Origin: Flavobacteriales bacterium UBA5040
GTDB lineage: Bacteria; Bacteroidota; Bacteroidia; Flavobacteriales; Weeksellaceae
Assembly (NCBI GenBank): GCA_002415135.1
Contig: DIBY01000025.1
Span: 62,001-126,000, forward strand
Length of the DNA stretch: 64,000 nucleotides
Reading direction: 5' to 3'
The position numbers and the translations under genes were made by a program. Below, piece after piece: positions 42,092-50,246 of the stretch (positions are counted from its first letter, which is position 1; each line of letters begins with the position of its first letter). The notes under the pieces were generated by a model. The model searched no databases, was not told the DNA's origin, and saw nothing but the letters and a program-made list of their open reading frames with translations.

Positions 42092-42394
42092 TTAAAACCA
42101 ACCTTTCTTATTCTGTACATAAGTCCGATCAAACTGTTCATCGCTCATGGTGAGATAAAGAATCCCTTCAACAAAAGGAATGACAGAGGCTATTCCGCAA
42201 GTACAAATATTTAAAACGATTTGAATAATCCCTTCCTGCATATATCCCAGATAGAATTTATTAGCTGCAAATGGACTCAGTAATATTCCTAAAAGCCCAG
42301 CGGCCAATTTTTTTTCAGATCGATAGTTCCCTTGATTACGATTGAAATTTTGGTTTTGCGATGATTCAGGATTATTATAACCGTAGGTTTCCAT
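42092..42394 (-). CDS. TM2-domain membrane protein
   Basis: A 100-residue protein. Residues 1-30 are polar and rich in Asn/Gln (YNNPESSQNQNFNRNQGNYR). Residues 31-90 are the TM2 domain: KKLAAGLLGILLSPFAANKFYLGY, then IIQIVLNICTCGIASVIPFVEGILYL, two membrane helices with the conserved polar turn. The function is unknown. A 16-nt near-palindrome lies 31 nt upstream of the start codon and could be an operator. Confidence 0.88.
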   Translation of the reverse strand: METYGYNNPESSQNQNFNRNQGNYRSEKKLAAGLLGILLSPFAANKFYLGYMQEGIIQIVLNICTCGIASVIPFVEGILYLTMSDEQFDRTYVQNKKGWF

Positions 42395-42424
42395 ATTGTA
42401 TTATTTTTAGTTAATTGTTTAAAT

Positions 42425-42440
42425 ATAAGTGTGCACTTAT
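42425..42440. promoter_or_regulatory. Palindrome ATAAGTG-TG-CACTTAT, candidate operator
   Basis: Two 7-nt arms separated by TG lie in the 66-nt gap upstream of the TM2 gene. The size and symmetry suit a dimeric regulator; no factor can be assigned. Confidence 0.4.
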
Positions 42441-42460
42441 GATTTATTGTTACAATTAAA

Positions 42461-42970
42461 CTAAACTTTTCCTAAATAAAATAAGCCAATACATTTTTGA
42501 TTTTTATCTAAATTTAGAAATTCATTCAAATGATTAATCATTCCAGGCGTGCTCCAATGACAGCCGATTTCATGAGCTGTCGCCGTGAGATACATATTTT
42601 GAACAGCCATTGCCGTGGCTGCAATTTCTTCCCACTCTGGTAGCAAACCACTGAAGTTTACACCAATGGTAATGATGACGTTTGACTTCGATACTTTGTC
42701 AGAAATGTCTGCATATTTCTTTTCCAGAAAGGATTGAGGATTGGTCGTCTGTTTATAAATATCAGCTAATTTTTCTCCTAATTGCTTTTTTTCTTCGTCA
42801 CGAAAGACTTTTAACCGCCAAGGTTTTGTTCGCTTATGATTGGGTGCAAAAGTAGCAGAATTTAAAATTTCGGTTAGAATCTCTTCTTTAATTTCCTCGG
42901 TTGAATACGATTTTGGAAATGTACTTCTTCTGGTTTCTATGATATTTTTTAATACTTCTGCTTTGTCCAT
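42461..42970 (-). CDS. Nitroreductase-family protein, short form
   Basis: A 169-residue FMN-dependent reductase of the nitroreductase superfamily, resembling the short YdjA-like group. The FMN-phosphate motif is IIETRRSTFPKSY near the start, followed by ILNSATFAPNHKRTKPWRL, EWEEIAATAMAVQNMYLTAT and IGCHWSTPGMI. The substrate is unknown. It lies 20 nt downstream of the GreA-like gene on the same strand, so the two are probably one operon. Confidence 0.88.
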   Translation of the reverse strand: MDKAEVLKNIIETRRSTFPKSYSTEEIKEEILTEILNSATFAPNHKRTKPWRLKVFRDEEKKQLGEKLADIYKQTTNPQSFLEKKYADISDKVSKSNVIITIGVNFSGLLPEWEEIAATAMAVQNMYLTATAHEIGCHWSTPGMINHLNEFLNLDKNQKCIGLFYLGKV

Positions 42971-42990
42971 TTTATAATTTTAATTAATTT

Positions 42991-43440
42991 TTACCAGACC
43001 TGTTCAATCACCTGACTGATATTATTGAGCGTAAAAGAATCGCCAACCTGTTTACCAAACATGATTTTCGCCATCGGACTTTCTTCAGAAATCGCATAAA
43101 ATCGATCTCCTTCAAAGAAAAATTCGCCTAAGGAAACAGAAATATAAAACCGAGCTTTATTGGTGAATACAATCGAACCCACTTGAATTCGGTCCGAGTC
43201 TTTATTAATGATTTTGGATAAATTTCTTTTTAGATCCTTTAAGGAAGCCAGCTGCTTTTGCATTTGATAAATCTCTTCCTGCATTTCCTCGCGAATGGAA
43301 TCGTATTTAGAAGTTTTCTTCACTTCCCGACTTGCCTCCAAAGTAAACTCCATGAAATTTTCGAGTTTATGAATTTTTTGGGCAATAATTTCTTGAACGT
43401 AGCTGCGAACTTCAGTTTTTACCAGGGTACTTTTTTGCAT
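42991..43440 (-). CDS. GreA/GreB-like coiled-coil protein, second copy
   Basis: A 149-residue paralogue of the protein at 1703-2143. The N-terminal coiled coil (1 to about 85) includes KTSKYDSIREEMQEEIYQMQ, and the Gre-like C-terminal domain includes ISVSLGEFFFEGDRFYAISE and SPMAKIMFGKQVGDSFTLNN, then ends in the shared QVIEQVW (QIIKAVW in the first copy). The tip is KYDSIREEM instead of GDKFETSREM, so the acidic pair at the tip differs. It probably binds RNA polymerase. It is first of a two-gene unit with the nitroreductase gene. Confidence 0.7.
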   Translation of the reverse strand: MQKSTLVKTEVRSYVQEIIAQKIHKLENFMEFTLEASREVKKTSKYDSIREEMQEEIYQMQKQLASLKDLKRNLSKIINKDSDRIQVGSIVFTNKARFYISVSLGEFFFEGDRFYAISEESPMAKIMFGKQVGDSFTLNNISQVIEQVW

Positions 43441-43523
43441 ACCGTTTCTATTTTTTTATTAAAGATAAAAATTCTTTTCAAATAGGAACGGTATAAAAAG
43501 CTAATTGTAAATCGATGGTAAGA

Positions 43524-44261
43524 TTAGATTTTCAATCGTTGACGAGTAGCTTCAAAAAGGATAGCACCACACGCGACCGAAACATTTAAGGATTGAGTTT
43601 TTCCTTCCATTGGAAGTTTTATTTTTTCATCTGAATGATGCAGAACTTCCTTAGAAATACCAGTTTCTTCATTTCCCATAACAATGGCGCAAGGTTGTGT
43701 AAAATCAACATCGTAATATAATTTCTGCGCTTTTTCAGTTGCTGAAAAAACCTGAACGCCGGACTGTTGAAGAAAATCAACCGTATGACCAAGATTTTTC
43801 TCCTTACAAATGATGATATTGTACATCGCACCAGCAGATGTTTTTATGGCGTCAGAATTCATTGGCGCTCCACCTTTTTCCGGAATAATAACAGCGTCAA
43901 CGCCGGCACATTCTGCGGTTCTGCAAATTGCCCCAAAATTTCTAACATCTGTCAATCGGTCCAATATCAAAAGAAAAGGTGTTTTCCCAGCTTCGAAAAG
44001 TTCGGGTAAGATATTTTCAATAGAATGAAAAGGAACATCTGAAATAAAAGCAACCACACCTTGGTGATTCTTTCTGGTAAAACGATTCAGTTTTTCAACA
44101 GGAACAAAATTCGGTCTGATTTTGTATTTTGCCAGAAGATCTTTTAATTCATAATAAATGTCTCCTTGTAAACCGTTTTGCAAAAATACTTTATCAACCG
44201 TTTTTCCGGCTTCAATTGCTTCTATTACCGGTCGTAATCCAAATATAAAATCGTCTTTCAT
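43524..44261 (-). CDS. rlmB: 23S rRNA (guanosine-2'-O-)-methyltransferase, RlmB type
   Basis: A TrmH-family SPOUT methylase. N-terminal substrate-binding domain (1-75: DFIFGLRPVIEAIEAGKTVD, the typical RlmB opening), then the knot domain with LDRLTDVRNFGAICRTAECAG, GAMYNIIICKEKNLGH, CAIVMGNEETGIS and LPMEGKTQSLNVSVACGAILFE. It is expected to methylate G2251 of 23S rRNA. At 245 residues it fits. TrmH-family subclasses overlap, so the exact target is less certain than the reaction. Confidence 0.9.
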   Translation of the reverse strand: MKDDFIFGLRPVIEAIEAGKTVDKVFLQNGLQGDIYYELKDLLAKYKIRPNFVPVEKLNRFTRKNHQGVVAFISDVPFHSIENILPELFEAGKTPFLLILDRLTDVRNFGAICRTAECAGVDAVIIPEKGGAPMNSDAIKTSAGAMYNIIICKEKNLGHTVDFLQQSGVQVFSATEKAQKLYYDVDFTQPCAIVMGNEETGISKEVLHHSDEKIKLPMEGKTQSLNVSVACGAILFEATRQRLKI

Positions 44262-44330
44262 AAGTTCTTTAAAAATTAAGTGTACCAGGTTTTATTTTAT
44301 TTCCTAACCTCGCAATCGGAATGTTTCTAT

Positions 44331-44801
44331 TTAAAATTGTTCGCCCAGAATTGCTCTTTTCTGAGCCATTGCGTAACCTAAGTGAGTGCTTTCATGCATA
44401 TTATTAAAAATAATCGCGTCTTGAATATTCTTCAGGTCCAAACCAAAACTAGTGGTGTAAGAAGTATAATCAGGAAAGAAATCATCATCATAATCTTTCA
44501 TTAAAACTTTGGAAGTTTCGGTGAGAAGAAAAGCCAAATCATCAATCTCCGATTGCTGTACATTCAAATTAGGAAGCGTTCCTTTTTTGTAGGTTTCAAT
44601 CCAGTACTGATCGATCCGAAAAGGATTTCCGCTCAAGTAATAATGCAATAATTGCTGCGTTGCTACACAATGTGCAATATTCCAGTAAATATTATTATTG
44701 AAACCATCTGGAATCAACAATAAATCTTTGGTGGAAGTATTTTGCAAGATTTCTAAAATATTTCTGCGAACTTGCCGATGTGCCTGAAAATGATAATTCA
44801 T
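44331..44801 (-). CDS. DinB-family protein, second copy
   Basis: A 156-residue four-helix DinB-like protein. The metal-binding histidines appear in YWNIAHCVATQQLLHYYLSG and NNMHESTHLGYAMAQKRAIL. It opens YHFQAHRQVRRNILEILQNT. It lacks strong similarity to the copy at 17823-18335 beyond the fold. It sits alone, 69 nt after the rlmB start codon and divergent from moxR. The function is unknown. Confidence 0.8.
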   Translation of the reverse strand: MNYHFQAHRQVRRNILEILQNTSTKDLLLIPDGFNNNIYWNIAHCVATQQLLHYYLSGNPFRIDQYWIETYKKGTLPNLNVQQSEIDDLAFLLTETSKVLMKDYDDDFFPDYTSYTTSFGLDLKNIQDAIIFNNMHESTHLGYAMAQKRAILGEQF

Positions 44802-44997
44802 TTTGCCATTATTTTAAGGTCCAAAAATAGGTTAATTAACTGAAAATGACAAGAATTTACCGCATTTTCATCAATAACGATTATCGCTTTCATCTGAAAA
44901 ATCTCCTATTCAAATGTAATTTTTCAACTAGCATTTCTACTATTTATTTGTTCGTAAAAAACGCAGTACAGTTTAAAGCAAGTCAGAAGCAGTAAGG

Positions 44998-45013
44998 TTT
45001 AACAAACTTTAAC
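44998..45013 (+). promoter_or_regulatory. Paired TTTAAC repeats upstream of the bat operon
   Basis: TTTAAC occurs at 44998 and 45008, 10 bp apart, in the 286-nt gap before moxR. The same hexamer recurs at 11-bp phasing before batC. Weak evidence for a shared regulator. Confidence 0.3.
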
Positions 45014-45087
45014 TCATCGTTGGCATTAATTGTGTTGATTGGTGTCCGTATTTATTGGAAATTTACACTTTAAATTCTACAAACAAT

Positions 45088-46092
45088 ATGTCAGAACTCA
45101 ATCAAGCAGAAGATATTAGACAACTTACAGAAAAGGTAAGAGAACAGAATTACTTTTTCACACTCTTAAAACAGGAAATCAACAAAGCAATTATCGGACA
45201 AGAATATATGGTAGACCGTTTATTAATCGGTCTTCTGGGCAATGGTCACGTTCTGTTGGAAGGTGTTCCTGGTTTGGCTAAAACTTTAGCCATCAAAACT
45301 TTGTCAGATGCTGTTCACGGCGATTTCTCCCGAATTCAATTTACGCCGGATTTGCTTCCGGCAGATGTGGTGGGAACAATGATTTACAGTCTTAAAGACA
45401 ATGATTTCTCCATCAAGAGAGGACCTATTTTCGCTAATTTTGTTTTGGCTGATGAGATCAACCGTGCACCATCAAAAGTACAGTCGGCTTTATTGGAGGC
45501 GATGCAGGAAAAGCAGGTAACTATTGGCGATGAAACAATGCCGCTTCCTAAACCATTTTTGGTATTGGCAACGCAAAACCCGATTGATCAGGAAGGAACT
45601 TATCTATTACCAGAAGCACAAAGTGACCGTTTTATGTTGAAGTGTACCATCAATTATCCTGATTTTGAAGATGAAAGAAAAATCATGAACATGGTAGCGA
45701 GCGGACATTCTCCTGAAATTCGTCAGGTAATTAGTTTAGAGAATATCACTGAAGCTAAGAAATTAATTAACCAGATTTATTTGGACGAAAAAATTGAAAA
45801 ATATATTTTAGATATGGTTTTTGCAAGCCGATTCCCAGAGAAATATGGACTTGCCGACTTGAAGAATTACATCAGTTTTGGAGCTTCTCCAAGAGCTTCT
45901 ATTAATTTATCGATCGCAGCACGAGCCATGGCTTTCTTGAAAAACCGTGCTTTTGTGATTCCAGAAGATGTAAAAGAAATTGCAAAAGATGTTTTGCGTC
46001 ACCGTATTGGTTTAAGTTTCGAAGCGGAAGCAGAAGAAATAACCTCTGATGATATTATTGAAAAAATCTTGGGTAAAATTCAAGCGCCTTAA
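45088..46092 (+). CDS. moxR: MoxR-family AAA+ ATPase
   Basis: A chaperone-like AAA+ ATPase, first gene of the bat operon. The ATG at 45088 (SELNQAEDIRQL) is preferred to a TTG at 45055. Walker A is EGVPGLAKTLAIK, followed by Walker B VLADEINRAPSKVQSALLEAMQE and sensor ATQNPIDQEGTYLLPEAQSDRF. The 334-residue length matches. MoxR proteins work with vWA-domain partners, here the DUF58, BatA and BatB proteins encoded downstream. The 90-nt gap to the next gene is AT-rich with repeats of AAAATTCAAAATCT. Confidence 0.94.
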   Translation: MSELNQAEDIRQLTEKVREQNYFFTLLKQEINKAIIGQEYMVDRLLIGLLGNGHVLLEGVPGLAKTLAIKTLSDAVHGDFSRIQFTPDLLPADVVGTMIYSLKDNDFSIKRGPIFANFVLADEINRAPSKVQSALLEAMQEKQVTIGDETMPLPKPFLVLATQNPIDQEGTYLLPEAQSDRFMLKCTINYPDFEDERKIMNMVASGHSPEIRQVISLENITEAKKLINQIYLDEKIEKYILDMVFASRFPEKYGLADLKNYISFGASPRASINLSIAARAMAFLKNRAFVIPEDVKEIAKDVLRHRIGLSFEAEAEEITSDDIIEKILGKIQAP

Positions 46093-46182
46093 AAAAACGT
46101 CAATTGAAGATTTTAAATTTTAAATGATGGAACTACATTTTTAAAATTCAAAATCTAAAATATAAAAATCCAAAATTCTACC

Positions 46183-47046
46183 GTGCAGATTAAAGACATC
46201 ATCAAAAAAGTAAAACAGATTGAGATTCGGACTAAGAAAAAGTCGGAAGCAACTTTGATGGGTCAATATCACAGCGCATTTAAAGGTCAGGGAATGACTT
46301 TTTCTGAAGTTCGCCCTTATCAGTTTGGTGATGAGATCCGCCGTATCGACTGGAATAAAACGGCCCGCTTCCGCGAACCATTTGTAAAAGTAATGGAAGA
46401 AGAACGGGAATTAACCATGATGCTTTTGGTTGATATTTCTGCCTCGATGCACTACGGAACTCAAAGTCAGTTAAAGCGGGAATATGTCGCTGAGATTGCT
46501 GCGAGTTTAGGTTTTTCTGCCGCGGGAAATAATGATAAAGTCGGTTTAATTTTATTTGCCGACAAAGTTTATAAAGTAATTCCACCTCAAAAAGGAAGAA
46601 AACATATTTTAGCAATTATCAGCACCATTTTATCAGCCGACTATGTTGCAGCAGAAGCGAAGATCGATAAAGCTTTAGAATACATGATGACGGTTTTCAA
46701 AAAAAAATCACTGATTTTTATGTTCTCCGATTTCGAAGATGCTTATGAATTAAAAATGGTGAGAATCGCGGCCAGAAAGCATCAGTTATTAGGTCTAAGA
46801 GTGTTTGATCAGAAAGACAATGAAATCCCAGATGTTGGATATGCGCTCTTTACAGACGCAGAAACCGGAAAACAAATTTGGGCAAATACAAGTAATGCAA
46901 GATGGCGTTACCAATTCGCAGAACAACAAAAGCAAAAAGTAAAACAAGTAACCGAAGATTTCGAAAGTTCTTCGGCCAGTTTTATCAATATTAATACAGG
47001 CGAAGATTATTCTAAATTTTTGTATCAATATTTTAGAAAAAGATAA
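46183..47046 (+). CDS. DUF58 / vWA-like protein of the bat operon
   Basis: A 287-residue cytoplasmic protein with the DUF58 signature EVRPYQFGDEIRRIDWNKTA (about 42-61) and a vWA-type metal site DISASMHYG (about 84). DUF58 proteins nearly always follow moxR and are thought to be its substrate or partner. The start is GTG at 46183. It is followed 3 nt later by the next gene, within the same operon. Confidence 0.92.
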   Translation: MQIKDIIKKVKQIEIRTKKKSEATLMGQYHSAFKGQGMTFSEVRPYQFGDEIRRIDWNKTARFREPFVKVMEEERELTMMLLVDISASMHYGTQSQLKREYVAEIAASLGFSAAGNNDKVGLILFADKVYKVIPPQKGRKHILAIISTILSADYVAAEAKIDKALEYMMTVFKKKSLIFMFSDFEDAYELKMVRIAARKHQLLGLRVFDQKDNEIPDVGYALFTDAETGKQIWANTSNARWRYQFAEQQKQKVKQVTEDFESSSASFININTGEDYSKFLYQYFRKR

Positions 47047-47049
47047 ATT

Positions 47050-47946
47050 TTGAAAAGACTACAACTCATATTATTTCTACTCCTCAGTGCATTTGCATTT
47101 TCGCAAACCTTAAGTTCAAAGCTCGACAAACAGACTCTGGCTTTGGGTGAGCCTGGAATTTTGCAGATTCACATTTCAGATCTTCAGGCAAAAGATGTTC
47201 TGTCTGCACCAAAAAATGAATTACTTCCTTTTCACTTTGAGGAAATAAAAGACAGCATCAGCAAACAAATGGATTCGTACGATCGCATCATTGAGTTCGC
47301 TGTTTTCGAAGAAGGAAAATTCACCATTCCAGCTCTGGATTTTAGAATTAACGGCAAACTTGTTAAAACGATTCCTTACGATATTGAAGTTATCAATACC
47401 GCTCAGAAAGGCGATGAGATCAATGATATCATGAAAAACAAACAGGTCGATCTTGGCGTTCAGGATTACTGGCAAATGTACAAATGGTATATTTTAGGCG
47501 TATTAATTCTGCTGGCTTTAATATTCATCATCTATCAACTCATTAAATACGGAAAACGGAAAAAATCCGATCCGATCGTGATGACGAATCAAACTTTAAG
47601 AGAACTTGAAAAACTTAAAAAGAAAAACTACATCGAGGACGGAAACTACCGATTATTCTATGTGGAGTTATTAGACATCACCCGTAATTTCATTACCAAA
47701 CAATATAAAATTCCCGCAGATGTGCTATTGACCGATGATTTAATTGATATCATTAAACTAAACAATACCATTTCTCCCGATAATGAAAAGATCATTGAAG
47801 ACATCTTTTTAAGAGGTGATTTGGTAAAATTCGCAAAAGTATTCCCTGATCAGCAAAATATGCAGGATGATTTTGATCAAATGAAAACTTTCGTAAAACG
47901 TTCTTCCAAAGATCTGGAAATAGAACAATTAAGAACTGGTGTGTAA
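47050..47946 (+). CDS. BatD-like single-span membrane protein of the bat operon
   Basis: A 298-residue protein: signal peptide (1-18, ends FAFSQ), a periplasmic beta domain (19-140) resembling the N-part of BatD, one membrane helix (about 151-172, WYILGVLILLALIFIIYQL), and a cytoplasmic helical part containing FYVELLDITRNFITKQYKIP. This position and layout are conserved in flavobacterial bat operons. The start is TTG at 47050, 3 nt after the DUF58 stop. The exact role is unknown; it probably links the vWA complex to the envelope. Confidence 0.8.
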   Translation: MKRLQLILFLLLSAFAFSQTLSSKLDKQTLALGEPGILQIHISDLQAKDVLSAPKNELLPFHFEEIKDSISKQMDSYDRIIEFAVFEEGKFTIPALDFRINGKLVKTIPYDIEVINTAQKGDEINDIMKNKQVDLGVQDYWQMYKWYILGVLILLALIFIIYQLIKYGKRKKSDPIVMTNQTLRELEKLKKKNYIEDGNYRLFYVELLDITRNFITKQYKIPADVLLTDDLIDIIKLNNTISPDNEKIIEDIFLRGDLVKFAKVFPDQQNMQDDFDQMKTFVKRSSKDLEIEQLRTGV

Positions 47947-48954
47947 ATGATGAGCTTAGATTTTTTAAATTTCGAATTATACAGCCCGTGGTTCTTACTG
48001 CTGTTTGCGGTTTTCATCCCGCTGATCATTCGTGATGTAAGCAAGAAAAAGCGTTCTGGAATCATTGTTCCTTCCACCCAAAATATGGAAGCGAACAAAT
48101 CTATTTTGTTTGTTTTATTCCTGCTTAAAATTTCAAAATACATCATTCTTTCCTGTTTAATCATTGCGATGGCAAGACCGCGCACGTTTACCATTTCGCA
48201 AGATCAGGATGACAGCAAAGGAATCGACATTATGCTTTCCGTAGATGTTTCGTTAAGTATGCTCGCAAAAGATTTGGAGCCAGACCGTTTAACGGCTTTA
48301 CAAACCATTGCGAAAAAGTTTGTCAACAGCCGTCCTGGCGACCGAATTGGTTTGGTGACTTACGCCGGTGAGGCATTTACAAAAGTTCCCGTCACCTCAG
48401 ATCACGCCGTTGTAATTGACGAATTAGAGAACTTGAACACCATGGAGCTGATTCAAGGAACCGCAATTGGAGAAGGACTTTCCGTCGCCGTTGCCCATCT
48501 TGTGAACAGCAAAGCGAAATCAAAAATCATCATTTTAATGACCGACGGCGTTAACACCATCGCGAATGCTATGCCTACACAAGTCGGTGCAGAACTGGCA
48601 CGCAGCAGTGGAATTAAAGTGTACACCATAGGAATTGGGACCAACGGTTACGCACTCATGCCGACCGCCGTTGATTACGCAGGAGATCTCGTTTTTACGG
48701 AAGCCGAAGTTCAGATCGATGAACCGGTTCTTCGCGAGATTGCACAAACTACGGGTGGAAAATACTTTCGTGCTACCACTAATCAAGGTTTAGAAAACGT
48801 TTATGACGAAATCAACCAGCTAGAAAAGACCGAATTGAAATCGACCAAACTTTATAATTATCAGGAGTATTTTAGAAATTTACTGTGGATTGCCTTAGGC
48901 GCCCTGTTTTTTGATGCGCTGTTGCGTTGGGTTTTCTATAAATTTTTAAGTTAA
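47947..48954 (+). CDS. batA: BatA, vWA-domain membrane protein
   Basis: A 335-residue protein with membrane helices at the N-terminus (about 15-30 and 56-75) and C-terminus (about 310-330) and a von Willebrand A domain between. The metal-ion-dependent adhesion site is complete: DVSLSM (near 90), with later TAIGEG and LMTDGVN. Bat proteins were linked to aerotolerance in Bacteroides. It starts right after the preceding stop codon, so it is translationally coupled. A repeat-bearing gap of 196 nt follows before batB, the only large break in the operon. Confidence 0.92.
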   Translation: MMSLDFLNFELYSPWFLLLFAVFIPLIIRDVSKKKRSGIIVPSTQNMEANKSILFVLFLLKISKYIILSCLIIAMARPRTFTISQDQDDSKGIDIMLSVDVSLSMLAKDLEPDRLTALQTIAKKFVNSRPGDRIGLVTYAGEAFTKVPVTSDHAVVIDELENLNTMELIQGTAIGEGLSVAVAHLVNSKAKSKIIILMTDGVNTIANAMPTQVGAELARSSGIKVYTIGIGTNGYALMPTAVDYAGDLVFTEAEVQIDEPVLREIAQTTGGKYFRATTNQGLENVYDEINQLEKTELKSTKLYNYQEYFRNLLWIALGALFFDALLRWVFYKFLS

Positions 48955-49002
48955 AAAAGGAATGACTAGTTTTAGAAGCAACACCATTTTATCTTCTTTG
49001 AA

Positions 49003-49087
49003 GACCGGTCCCGCTCTTCGTTACAATCTCTTTTTTGCCTTTGCAATGCCAGTGCAAAAAAAGAGGATTTTCACTGCGATCGGGGCT
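49003..49087 (-). repeat. REP-like hairpin element, copy B (between batA and batB)
   Basis: Read on the minus strand: AGCCCCGATCGCAGTGAAAA, inner stem CTCTTTTTTTGC / GCAAAAAAGAG, then AACGAAGAGCGGGACCGGTC. It shares the opening GCCCCGAyC..AGTG, the CTTTTTGC hairpin and the closing AGCGGGA.CGG with copy A (35722-35827). It is non-coding and inserted within an operon. Confidence 0.75.
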
Positions 49088-49150
49088 AGAACCTCAAATA
49101 TTTTGTCTTTCGAAAACTTAAATAAATTAATGATCACGTAAATCATATCT

Positions 49151-50158
49151 ATGAACTGGACTTTAGGAAATAACTGGTATTTACTTCTGTTGCTGCTTTT
49201 GCCGCTACTGGGAATCATCATGGTTGCTTACCTCAAATGGAAAAACCAGCGTAAAAGTATTTTTGCCGAAGCCAGATTTCAAGAGGAATTATTCGAAAAG
49301 AAATCAGGTTTTTCGAAAGTGATGCCGATCCTTTATTTATTGGCGACCCTATTTTTAGTGCTTTCCATTGTGGATTTACTGAGTGGTTCTGAAGAAGTAA
49401 AATCCAAGCAGAAAATGAACAACGTGATTTTTTTACTGGATGTTTCTAATTCAATGAATGCGCAAGATGTGGAACCCAATCGTTTAGATGAAGCCAAAAA
49501 CATCATCATCAACACCATGGGGAAAATGAAAAACGATAAAGTTGGAATCGTTGTTTTTGCCGGAGAAGCGCGTTCTATAATGCCTTTAACAACCGATTTT
49601 CAAACCGCAGAAACTTATCTTGGTGGTGTAGAAACAAGTATCGTAAAAATTCAGGGAACTGATTATTTGAGAGCGATGCAAACAGTTGTGGATAAATTTA
49701 GAAACATTCCGAAAGGTGCGCGACAAGTCGTTTTATTAAGCGACGGTGAAGATAATGAAGGAAATGAAAAACCAGCCTCGAAATTAGCCGCTAAAGAAGG
49801 TATTTCAGTCATTACCGTTGGTATTGGATCTGAAGAAGGAGCCCCAATTCCGGAATATGTCTTCGGCCAGTTAATGGGTTATAAAACAGATATGAATGGA
49901 CAAACGGTTATTTCAAAAAGAGAAAACTTAGCCTTAAAAAATATCGCCGATCAAACCAAAGGAAGTTATGTTGATGGCAATAATTTAGAAAATGCCACCA
50001 CTCAGATTATTGATGGGTTGAGCAAAAGTGCAAGTTCCACGAAAAGTATGGTAAAATCAAACAATGCGATTCACTACTATCAATATTTTCTTGGCGTTTC
50101 GATCTTCTTTTTTATGCTGATATTTTTATTAAATCCGAAGCGAGATTTCAATATTTGA
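49151..50158 (+). CDS. batB: BatB, vWA-domain membrane protein
   Basis: A 335-residue protein with the same layout as BatA: N-terminal helices (about 9-27 and 55-75), a vWA domain with MIDAS DVSNSM (near 98) and LLSDGEDNEGNE, and a C-terminal helix (about 308-326, FLGVSIFFFMLIFLL). Together with BatA, MoxR and DUF58 it should form the membrane complex of the aerotolerance-type operon. The start at 49151 is ATG, just past the repeat element. Confidence 0.92.
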   Translation: MNWTLGNNWYLLLLLLLPLLGIIMVAYLKWKNQRKSIFAEARFQEELFEKKSGFSKVMPILYLLATLFLVLSIVDLLSGSEEVKSKQKMNNVIFLLDVSNSMNAQDVEPNRLDEAKNIIINTMGKMKNDKVGIVVFAGEARSIMPLTTDFQTAETYLGGVETSIVKIQGTDYLRAMQTVVDKFRNIPKGARQVVLLSDGEDNEGNEKPASKLAAKEGISVITVGIGSEEGAPIPEYVFGQLMGYKTDMNGQTVISKRENLALKNIADQTKGSYVDGNNLENATTQIIDGLSKSASSTKSMVKSNNAIHYYQYFLGVSIFFFMLIFLLNPKRDFNI

Positions 50159-50183
50159 TTCAAAACCAACGCATTCGGCCGAC

Positions 50184-50222
50184 TTTAACCCAAATTTAAC
50201 AATATCACCCATAGACTTTAAC
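50184..50222 (+). promoter_or_regulatory. TTTAAC repeats phased at 11 bp upstream of batC
   Basis: TTTAAC at 50184, 50195 and 50217 (spacings 11 and 22). This is the reverse complement of the GTTAAA repeats at 6894-6921. It lies just upstream of a -7 box for batC. AT-rich chance is a real alternative. Confidence 0.35.
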
Positions 50223-50233
50223 ATATAAAGGAA

Positions 50234-50241
50234 TATTTTTG
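50234..50241 (+). promoter_or_regulatory. -7 element TATTTTTG of batC, 5 nt from the start
   Basis: A TAnnTTTG match followed by only CAGTG before the ATG at 50247; a candidate internal promoter for batC-batD with a leaderless transcript. Confidence 0.45.
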
Positions 50242-50246
50242 CAGTG

